From Coenobita brevimanus (Eukaryota > Arthropoda > Malacostraca > Decapoda > Coenobitidae), in NCBI GenBank assembly GCA_032717465.1, contig CM064697.1, positions 4,888,501 to 4,952,500 on the forward strand: a stretch of DNA of 64,000 nt, read 5' to 3'. Below the pieces are notes generated by a model. It searched no databases. It was not told the origin of the DNA and worked only from the letters and a program-made list of their open reading frames with translations. A program made the position numbers and the translations under genes. Numbering within the stretch: the first letter of the stretch is position 1; each line of letters starts with the position of its first letter. Positions 55,800 to 64,000 of this stretch are shown here, in pieces.

Positions 55800-56520
55800 G
55801 AGGGTGTGTGGTGGAGAAGATGGAGAAGCGAGGAAAAGAAGGGGAATCGGCGTTTGAGGATGGTGTGTGTATGGGTGAAAAGATGGAGGAGCTAGGAGAT
55901 CTAGGGGAAGCGAAGGAAACGAGATCCGTGGATGTTAGAAGCTTGGGAGGATAACAGAAAAGGCTGGGAGAAAAGTGAGAGAAGTTGGAGGAATAAACCG
56001 ATGAATTGTGGTTAGAGAAAGGATTAAGGGAAATTGGGTAGAGGTGGGCTAGAAAAAGGGAAGAGTGTTGATACCGTACAATATGAAGCAAAGTTAGAGA
56101 GAGAATTTCTGCAAGGATAGAAGAGAGAAAAGACGAAGGATGTAGGTGGGAGTGTAAAGAGAATATTAGTGAAGTTTGAAGTTTTTGTTGATGGGAGTAA
56201 GGGGACTGGCGGAGAGAAGGGGGAACGGAGGGAAAAAAAATGGAGGACGTTCTCAATGTCTTGAATCTGTTTATATAAAGGAACTGAAATGTTTACCTGA
56301 GCTAAGCTGTGGATGTGTGGAATTGCTAGAAAGAAGAAGCAGAATACATGGGAAAAATAAAATGGGACGTGTTATGGAGAATGTAGCTTAAAGGATGCAG
56401 ACAGACTGAGGGGGGGAGGCTGGGGAACGATGCTATAAGGAAGAGAAAGGGTGGTAGGGTAAGGAGAGAGAAGGGTGAGGTGGTGGTGGCTGGGGAGGGA
56501 GGGAGAGGGTTGAAATGTTA
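55800..56520. repeat. Purine-rich block
   Basis: A/G-rich with GGAGAAGG and GAGGAA phrases, no coding signal. Confidence 0.75.
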
Positions 56521-57760
56521 CATAATGGTGCAGCCAGGACGTTTTAGCATCATGTGCTGTGTGTGGTGGTTGTTTTGTGGTGGCCGTGGTCTTGCGTCAT
56601 TGTGCTCCCAGATCACTCATCCATGCTCCATTGGGTTATTGGTTATTATGATTCTGTGTGTGTGTGTGTGTGTGTGTGTGTAGTTTGTGATGTGGTAGTT
56701 TTAGACGGTAGGAGTCCAGTGGCTTTGTTGTGGAAGTGATGTGGGTAGTAATGGTCGTAATGATGATTGGTTATTGTGATGATACATGAGGGGATTAGTA
56801 ACGTTGATCCTTAGTACTGAGAGGGTAGCGATGGTGGTGGTCGGTAAAAGGTATTAAATGTTGGTACTGGTGGGTAATTGTGGTTCTGAGGTTTATGAGG
56901 AGGTAGTTGTGGTTGTGAAGATGGTATGTGTGGTTGGGAGTGAAGGTACTAGTGGTTGTGTGTAATATGGGTTAAATTAGAAGTGCATAGTTTTGGGGTT
57001 GCTGTTTTAGTAGTGATAGTTTGCTCGATTGCTGGTGGTTATATGGTGGTAGTGAAGCAGGTAGTGATATTATTGAAGGTTTTGATTTGACTGTCAGAAA
57101 TTGTATGGGACATTAATGTTAGCCTAGTGATGTTGGTATGGTGGTTTTTTGGGGTAAATGGTGCTGAGACAGGTAGCGTAGTCATGTGGGCAGGAATGCA
57201 GTTATTGTGCCTGCAGTGTTGGTATTGAAGTGTAGCCTATATTACAGTCCTACGTTGAGAAACCATCCTACCCCCACCCTTACTGTCAAGGCTGTTTGGG
57301 GGTACATCATCTACATTTGGGTAGGGGTTTCTGAGCAAACTTTATTATGATATTTCGGAAGACGATTGATGATAAGTTTCTTCAGCCAGGGTTGTCACTT
57401 CTAAACTGAATAAAGTCGTCCGGTTGTTGCAAGAACAATGAAGATACTGTCGTGTGGAAGTTAAGTTGGAGATAGCTCTATGTTTGGTTGTCTTGTGTTG
57501 TAGCTAGTTGTGAAAAAGTATGCATAGTTTGCAATCTTCAGCCAGTGATTATTTTTGTCAAGCAGCAGGTAATGCAGCGTATGGTGTTGTTAGTGTCTTT
57601 CAGTAATGCAGATGGTATGCAGGATATTAGGTAATTGTTATACCGGTAGCCTTACTGTTGTGGGGACGGGAACAGCGTGTTTATGTTGGTCTGTGTTTGT
57701 GTTTACGTATATGAACCGTGCCAAACCCACATGTACAAGGTTCTCATGAGGCTATGGAGG
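56521..57760. other. GT- and TGG-rich non-coding stretch
   Basis: GT run 56655-56682, then GTGGTTGTGG / GTAGTGATGG-type degenerate sequence to about 57130. A block at 57380-57455 (AAACTGAATAAAGTCGTCCG, GTTGCAAGAACAATGAAGAT) resembles an inner part of the TTAA MITE family but lacks clear ends. Confidence 0.5.
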
Positions 57761-57764
<4 letters not shown>

Positions 57765-57808
<44 letters not shown>

Positions 57809-57832
57809 ACTCGTGACAAACACACACACACA
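57765..57832. repeat. (GT)n and (CA)n arrays
   Basis: GT run 57765-57807, then ACACTCGTGA and a short CA run. Confidence 0.95.
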
Positions 57833-57854
57833 AGATTCCAGTGTGGTTATTGGG

Positions 57855-59140
57855 AGGGGGGAGGGGGAGAGAAAACTCTGAGGAAGAAAGGGAGGGAGGG
57901 AGGATATGTGAAAAGAGTGAATAAAGGAATGAAGAGGAGGTAACGAGGAAGTGGTAAACATCGAGGAAGGAATGGAAGAGGTCCTAGGAAAATAGATGAG
58001 GTGAAGACAAAAAAGGGAAAAAAAAGAGGAATGCAAAAGAAACAAGGAAAACTTTAAGATAAGATTGGAACAAAGGAGGGAAAGACGGAGGAAGGTGGGA
58101 AACGGTGAAGGTAGACATGTGTAGGACTGAGGCAAACATTACGAAAGTGAGGAGGAGAGTGGTGCAAGTGAAGTTTGGAGGGAGGAAAGTAGGAAAAGTG
58201 ATTGATAAAGGGAGGAAGGTAGGAAAGGGTGTGATGGAGGGAGGAAAGTACGGTAGGAAAAGGAGAGGTGGAAGGAGGAAGGTAGCTAAGGAAAAAAAAA
58301 AAAAGATTATTCGGATGAAGAGGGAAAGTAGGAAAAGTGAAAGATGGGGAGAGTAAGGTAAGAAAAGCGAGGGATGGAGGGAGGAAAATGAGGAAAGTGA
58401 AAGATGGAAAGAGGAATGTAGGAAAATGAGGGATGGTGGGAAGAAAGTTTGAAAAGTATGGAATGGAGGGACGAACGTGAGATGGAGAGAGGAAAGTAGG
58501 GAAAGTGAGAGGAGTGAGGGAAACTGATGGAAGACGAGGCAAGTAAGGAAGGCAAGGGGAAAGAAGGTAGGAAAGCTGGAGAGGTGTAAGTGGGAAAACA
58601 TAAGAAAGTAGTTTAAAAATGTAGTGTTTGGGAAGTAAGATACATCGAGAAAGGGAGAGAAGGAGGGAGGAAAATAGAAAAATGGTGAGAGAAGGAGGGA
58701 GGAAAGAAAGAAAACGGTTAGAGAAGGGAAGTGGAAAGTAGGAAAACGGTGAGGGGAGGAGAGAGGAAAGTCGAGAAATAGTGGGAGAAGGAAGGAAGAA
58801 AGTAGGAATACAGGTGAGGAGGATGGGGGAAAGTGGGAAAACGAGAGGAGGGAAGAAAGTAGGAAAGCTGTAAGGGAAGGAGAGAGGAAAGTAGGAAGGC
58901 AGTGAGGGATAGAGGAAGGAAAGTAGGAAAGTAACGAGGAAAGGAGAAAGAAAAGTAGGAAAACGTGGATGGAAGGAGAGGAAAGTGGGAGAACAATGAT
59001 GAGGGAAGAAAGTAGGACAGCAGTGAAGGAGGAAGGGAGGAAAGTAGGTAAGCAGTGAGGGAAGGAGGGAGGAAAGTAGGAAACGTTGAGGGCAGAGGGG
59101 AGGAAAGTAGGGAAAATCGTGTGGAGGAAGGAGGGGAAAC
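57855..59140. repeat. Purine-rich degenerate minisatellite, about 32-38 bp
   Basis: A/G-rich for 1.3 kb. From about 58140 the phrases GGAGGGAGGAAAGTAGGAAA and GTGAGGGAAGGAG recur every 30-40 bp with many changes. The minus strand gives frames with FPTFLPPSLTAYLLS-like repeats; not genes. Confidence 0.85.
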
Positions 59141-59159
59141 TGGTAATGTCACCCCTGTG

Positions 59160-59954
59160 TGTCGTCTTCGCAAGCCACCTCCGGCCTTTCTCTCACCCCT
59201 CCACTTTTTTCTCTTCCATGTTCCTCCACAATGCTCCTCCCTCACCTCCTTGCCTCACCCTCCACTCTTACCTCCTCCTTGCCCAGGTTTTCCCATAATT
59301 CTCTTCTTGCCTGCCTCTTCTCCACTTGCTTTCGTCTTAGTTTTCTCTCCCTTTTTTTTTTTTTTGTTTCTCTTCTTATTCGGTTGATCCTTTCCCCTTC
59401 TCCCTTTGTTTTCCATCTCTTCTGTTTATCTTCTCTTTTCTCTCTTCGTTTCCGTTCTCTAACTATTTCCTCGTATCCCTCTTCCTTTTCTTTCCCCCGC
59501 TTCCTCTTCTGTTTCCCTCCCTTTTTTCCATTTCTGTTTCCCATTCACTTTCCTTTGTTCCTCACTTTTCTTTTATTCTCCTCGCCCTCTTTCACGTGTC
59601 TCGTTTCTCTCCCATGGTTACTCTCTTCTTCACCTCATCTCTTCCTCTGTTCTCTCCATCCATCTCTTCCTCCGTTTATTTTCTCTTTGCATTGCCTTTA
59701 CTTTTTGTCCTTTGATCATCCTCTTTATTTCCATTCCCCTTTATTGTTTCCCTCCCACCCCTTAATTTTCCCTGCCCTTTATCTAATCCTCCTGCCCATC
59801 CTCTCTTTTCTCTCTGTCATCTCTCTCTCTCTCTTTTTCTGTCTTCCACCTCTCTTTGACCTTTTATCCTCTTCTTGCTCCACTTCCTCGCCACCTCTGC
59901 CATTTTCTTCCCCTCCTCTTACCTCATCTTCTTCACATCTTCCTCTCCCTGTTA

Positions 59955-60000
<46 letters not shown>
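59160..60000. repeat. Pyrimidine-rich block ending in (CT)n
   Basis: C/T-rich sequence immediately following the purine block, ending in a CT array at 59957-59997. The 281-residue frame is an artefact of composition. Confidence 0.85.
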
Positions 60001-60002
<2 letters not shown>

Positions 60003-61115
60003 GAACCGGGCTGATAAGGGTGTGGCGTTCCTTTATCTATGTTAAGAATGAACTCTCTTATCGTGAACCCCCATGAGTATGAACCTTTATTATGAGTACA
60101 GCACCAGTTTATGAGTAAGGATTTTGACTACCAATAAACCTGTGTGTATGTGATGGTATAGTCGTAGGGTTAGTATTAGTAATAGGGGAGTCGTGATGGA
60201 AGTAGTAGTAGTAGTAACAATGATCCTGGTAATGTAAATAGCAGTATTGTGATGTTGGTTGACGTGAGAATTTGTGGTTGGGATTGTGGCGTTATTACAC
60301 TATTGTCGTGGAGAGATGTGATCCTGTGAGGGCGGCAGTGGTTGTTGGTGTGTGGCACTGGCATTTGTGACGATGATAAAGTTAGCAGAGAGCTTGGTTT
60401 CGAGTCATAAGTGATTAACCAAAGTGAGTGAGAATAGTGATGTTGGTGGGTTGTAGCCTTGCAATAATGGTGAATGATAGCGGGTTTAACTACTGTGCAC
60501 CCTGTTCACTTTAGGCGTAAAATGTCCAGTCCTCTTATTCTTCCATTGAGGTGTGAGAAGTAAGCTGCAGAAGGATGAAAATTTACCGTCTAGTTAAAAT
60601 GAAAGAACTATAGCCACAGCACCCGTGATCATCGTCCCAACCTTGTTTCAAATGCTAATTTGGGGTGGGTAGATCTAGGCCATGGCGTTGTTATATTAGG
60701 ACATGAATCAGAGGAGGAAATCCTTGTCTCAGCATATCCCATTCCCCTCCTGGGATGATGTTATACAAGCTAAGAGACTAGTTGCATCACAGTGGTGGGG
60801 GAATGGGGTCGGGGGAGGACGGGGCATCTCTGTTATCCCCCACCCCTCAAGATGATTGTAGTGGAGGCTGTGTGCGCGAGTGATGGATGTTAAGGATACT
60901 GCTGACGGCGTGATGACAGGATTTGTACTTTCCCGATAATGGCGCTGAAAGGAAATGCCATGTTCTCGTCTAATCTGAGTCACTCTTCCGTTACTTGGGG
61001 AAGGGAAGAATGGTTGCTTGGGGAAGACCAGAAGGAGGGAAGGAGAGGTAGTGAGGAAATGGTGGATTCTCAAGAAAGAAGGGTTAGGTTGGAGGTTATG
61101 GAGAGAGAGAGAGAG
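60001..61115. other. Non-coding stretch
   Basis: Unique-looking sequence with short TAG and GTGG patches. A frame starting ATGGCGCTGAAAGG at 60939 was considered and not accepted as an exon. Confidence 0.5.
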
Positions 61116-61298
61116 TTAACCCTTCAGTCCAATGACACTATCCTGTCGATTCTGTTCATCCCAGGAGAAACCGTTCAGCGTGGATGGGTTACGTATACCC
61201 CAAGACCTTCAGTATGAGATGCCTTTACTTAGATGATTAAAATCGTCTAGTGGTAGCCTGAATACCAGGAAAGTCCGTCATCGTATTGAAAGGGTTAA
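61116..61298 (-). mobile_element. TTAA-bounded MITE, copy H, 183 bp (best preserved)
   Basis: Left side TTAACCCTTCAGTCCAATGA (61116); right side, read on the opposite strand, TTAACCCTTTCAATACGATG (61298 inward). TTAA at both ends plus terminal inverted repeats beginning CCC are the hallmarks of piggyBac-type insertion. On the minus strand the internal block GCTACCACTAGACGATTTTA follows the terminus, shared with copies A to E. No coding capacity, so it must have been moved by an enzyme from elsewhere. Confidence 0.7.
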
Positions 61299-61530
61299 AG
61301 GGGTTAGGGAAAAAGTAGATGGGAGAGATGCTGAGAGTAGAAAAGAGAATGAGAAAGTCTGGGCAGACAAAGGCGGGAAGGGGGAGAGATGAGGGAGGGA
61401 CGGGAGACTGAGAGACCTTGAAGAAGGAGAGGAGGGATGAGGGAGGAACCTTGGAACAAAGGAGATGGGGGAAATGAAGAGGAGAAGAGAGAATAGAAGG
61501 ATGAAAGAAGTAGCAGGGCTACAATGAGAG
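61299..61530. repeat. Purine-rich block
   Basis: A/G-rich with GGGAGAGATG and GAGGGA phrases. Confidence 0.7.
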
Positions 61531-61602
61531 AATTAGGTTGATTTGTATGAAAGTGGACTGAAGAGTAAAGAAAAATGGAAATTTGAATCCTTGAATAAGC
61601 GG

Positions 61603-61643
61603 ATTTTTTTTTTTTTTTTTTTTTTTAAGACAAAGGACGAATT

Positions 61644-61713
<70 letters not shown>
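61603..61713. repeat. Poly(T), (GT)n and (GA)n arrays
   Basis: T run 61603-61626, GT run 61646-61682, GA run 61683-61713. Confidence 0.95.
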
Positions 61714-61720
<7 letters not shown>

Positions 61721-62303
61721 CGACAGACAGACAGTCTGTGGGGTGCAAGTGAGACAGTCTGGCCCCGATTCTACGTCACTTCCGAATTAAAAGATTGCTA
61801 AGTAGAAGTTGTGAGAGAAGGGAAACAGTAGAGTAGAAAAGGAAGCCTGAAGGATATGGAGAGGAGGAGATAATTATGAGGAAGGGTCACACGGTAAGAG
61901 TACAAAAGGAAAAAGAAAACTTTAAAGTAATTCTGCCCCGTTACTTTTTTTTCTCAGTGGTCTCATTGCTTTACATTTTCATTTTCTGCAGCTGAAAATA
62001 TAAGTGTAAGAGGAAGTATAAATAACAGTGAAGTGAAATAAAGCTGAGGAGAGTGAATATATAACGGAAAATTTAAATCCTGACGCGAAGATGCCCGCCA
62101 GAGCAGTGTTGCCATAACCCGTTGGCCATGGACCCTTGAACACTTGCAGAAAAACAATAGGTGTAGAAATCATAGTGGGTGGAGGTGGAGGAGGAGGGAG
62201 AGTGGTGGGAGGAAAGAGAGGTGTGAAGGGAAGCAGGGAAGTGGGAGGGGGAGGGGGGAGTGTGTGTGCCTATGCTGGTGCTTGCTGCCTGACGCTGCCC
62301 ATC

Positions 62304-62376
62304 ATGGACTTCTGGCAACAGTTCTTCGGCCTTAACAACGACAATAATAACGTAACCGTCCATTCGCCTCCGCCAG
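62304..62376 (+). CDS. Candidate first coding exon, unknown protein
   Basis: ATG at 62304 in CCCATCATGG context opens a 73-base segment encoding MDFWQQFFGLNN, then DNDN-type residues and VTVHSPPP, ending in CCGCCAG and followed by GTTAGT, a good 5' splice donor at 62377. Codons are mixed and not low-complexity apart from the asparagine run, unlike the neighbouring sequence. Upstream is a GGTGGAGG-rich stretch that could be 5' UTR. In the unspliced sequence the frame hits a stop immediately after the donor, as expected of an exon. The protein is not recognised; an alternative first exon of a larger gene to the right is possible. Confidence 0.4.
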
Positions 62377-62632
62377 GTTAGTCCAGTAGCCACATTGTTT
62401 TGCACTTCGTTTATTGATATGTAGGATGAGCTTTTTAGGGTATAGCGTTGCAGTAAGGTTGTACAAATGTGTAACAGCTACCTCCAATTATTTTGCCTCT
62501 TCATATTCCTTTACCTATTTGAAAACATTTCAGCTGGTTTTATGTATTTGTAACAGCGAAATTGTTTTGTTCTGCAGCCTAGTGTATTTACTGGCGATTA
62601 AGAAACAATTTATCATATATACATATATAAGT

Positions 62633-62637
<5 letters not shown>
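62377..62637. other. Non-coding stretch
   Basis: AT-rich; would be intron if the preceding exon is real. Nothing else recognised. Confidence 0.4.
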
Positions 62638-62686
<49 letters not shown>

Positions 62687-62762
62687 TTTATTTTTATCTT
62701 GAAGGGAAGTCTTGCAGGCTTCTGGTCTTTGGTTGCTTTTGCCTTCTAAAAAAAAAAAAAAA
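62638..62762 (+). mobile_element. Jockey-like 3' tail, copy 4
   Basis: TA array 62638-62682, then TTTATTTTTATCTTGAAGGG, AAGTCTTGCAGGCTTCTGG, TCTTTGGTTGCTTTTGCCTT and 15 or so A residues. This matches the 3' UTR of the jockey-like copies at 3556, 5330 and 7540 (GGAAGGAGC..., GGCTC, CCTTTGGTTCCTTCTTCC). Only the last 70 bp or so are present. Confidence 0.6.
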
Positions 62763-62772
62763 GTTTTCCCCC

Positions 62773-62776
<4 letters not shown>

Positions 62777-62825
<49 letters not shown>
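62777..62825. repeat. (GA)n microsatellite
   Basis: About 49 bp of GA. Confidence 0.95.
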
Positions 62826-62828
<3 letters not shown>

Positions 62829-62969
62829 TCCCTCAAAAGTGGGATATCCTGGCTTATCTGTCACCTTGTTAACAGTACCGTACCTACGTCCTTGTCAGCG
62901 TGGCATTTCCTACTTTTGATAAAAGCTCGTTGTCACTTGTATCTGGTTTAGGAGTATCTGGGTCTTTGT

Positions 62970-62970
62970 A

Positions 62971-63061
<91 letters not shown>
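62970..63061. repeat. (CT)n(CA)n(GA)n compound array
   Basis: Short CT run, CA run 62981-63018, then CGG and a GA run to 63061. Confidence 0.95.
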
Positions 63062-63065
<4 letters not shown>

Positions 63066-63069
63066 CTCA

Positions 63070-63680
63070 TCGTCACCATCCTGATCCATGTCACCCCCTT
63101 AACCCTACACCATATCCCCTGTGTCCTTCCCTCCCCATTGTGTACCTCTTCACCTCAAACCACATAATGCCTCCCATCCCTACCCTCTCCCTTTCTCCTT
63201 CACCTTCCTTTCGCCATCCATCCCCTCCTCTTCTTCATCCCCACCCCAATTTACCATGTCTTGTTTTTACACTTCGCTCTCCTTTTCTTCACCTTCTTCC
63301 TCCACTGCACAATTCTCCTCTTTCACCCACACCTTCTTCCACCCACACCTTCTTCCACCTTCCCTTCATACTATCCTATTCCCAGCTATCCACGTCCCTA
63401 TTGTTATACTTCGTTTTCTTCCACTTCTTCACCACCTTACTCTTCCTCTTCTTCATCTTCCTCCTCCTCCTCTTCACGCTTCTTCTCCTCGTTCATCCTC
63501 ACCTCCCACCTTCCCTTCATACGGTACTTTTTTTTCCCTCTCTCTTTCTACCTTCCTCTGTCATTCGGCATCACTCTCCCTCTCTTACTTCGTCCTCCAC
63601 CCCCCACTCTCCCCTCTTACGTCATCCCTCTCTGTAACTGCTTCTTCCTCCTCACTCTGTCATCCTTCAGTAACTTATTT
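63070..63680. repeat. Pyrimidine-rich block
   Basis: C/T-rich with CTTCTTCCACC phrases; frames up to 245 residues are artefacts. Confidence 0.8.
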
Positions 63681-63775
63681 ATTTATTTAATTTTTTTACA
63701 ACCCAACAAAACTCGCACAACCCCTCTAGACATCCCACACAATCTGACACCCGACACTCACAGTTTGACTCCTTC

Positions 63776-63778
<3 letters not shown>

Positions 63779-63833
<55 letters not shown>
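63779..63833. repeat. (GA)n microsatellite
   Basis: About 54 bp of uninterrupted GA. Confidence 0.95.
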
Positions 63834-63837
<4 letters not shown>

Positions 63838-64000
63838 GCTTCTCCAGGATATCACAGTTTGCATTATCATCGTGTGTTACTGGTAGGTTCTATTTAGCAA
63901 TGATATTATAGGCCTAAGGACACCAACCTCAGCCTATAACGTGCCTACTTACTATTGGTTTTATTCAGTCTATCCCCTTTTGTTTTCTGGATTAACGTAC

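Noticed and set aside
60939..61217. Frame beginning ATGGCGCTGAAAGG
   Set aside because: Becomes purine-rich and then runs into a TTAA MITE; no donor in a sensible place.

Overview
The window looks like intergenic or intronic DNA from a large, repeat-rich invertebrate genome, most likely a decapod crustacean. The basis is the extreme density of long dinucleotide microsatellites, the mixture of decayed non-LTR retrotransposons (RTE-like, jockey-like and CR1-like), the numerous short DNA-transposon remnants and the absence of any long convincing gene. There is no operon-like or bacterial organisation. Species assignment is inference; no host gene was recognised that could fix it.

Layout. 1-8.2 kb is a graveyard of nested, 5'-truncated retrotransposons: an RTE-like element with endonuclease, reverse transcriptase and zinc-finger remnants (about 1030-3555), three jockey-like 3' ends, one CR1-like piece and two RTE 3' termini with GATA tails. 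11.09-11.67 kb is a short inverted-repeat element with internal tandem units; a second, opposite-strand copy lies at 22.65-22.85 kb. 11.7-13.4 kb is a purine-rich block whose core is a 27-bp minisatellite that mimics an open reading frame on both strands. 21.32-22.10 kb is a complete-looking non-autonomous hAT element with 8-bp target duplications. 23.4-24.05 kb is a CAC-rich minisatellite. From 18 to 60 kb, purine-only and pyrimidine-only blocks up to 2 kb long alternate, studded with (GA), (CT), (GT) and (CA) arrays. 43.5-45.6 kb carries a minus-strand CR1-like remnant with a duplicated 3' end. 46.06-46.27 kb is a fold-back palindromic element. 50.06-50.47 kb is a compound array in which CT tracts alternate with a unique unit of about 60 bp.

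Coding potential is nearly nil. Two short segments, 13868-14009 and 62304-62376, have an ATG in good context, coding-like codon choice and a consensus 5' splice donor; they are the best candidates for first coding exons of host genes. Almost every other open frame is a low-complexity artefact of microsatellites or purine/pyrimidine tracts.

The patterns that best repay a second look are a dispersed family of TTAA-bounded miniature elements with CCC termini (piggyBac-like), the fold-back element at 46 kb, the hAT element, a tandem E-box plus CRE cluster at 45.24 kb, an exact 140-bp tandem duplication at 37.7 kb, and excess of the palindrome TACCGGTA (10 exact copies counted by eye). No new multi-gene system was found.
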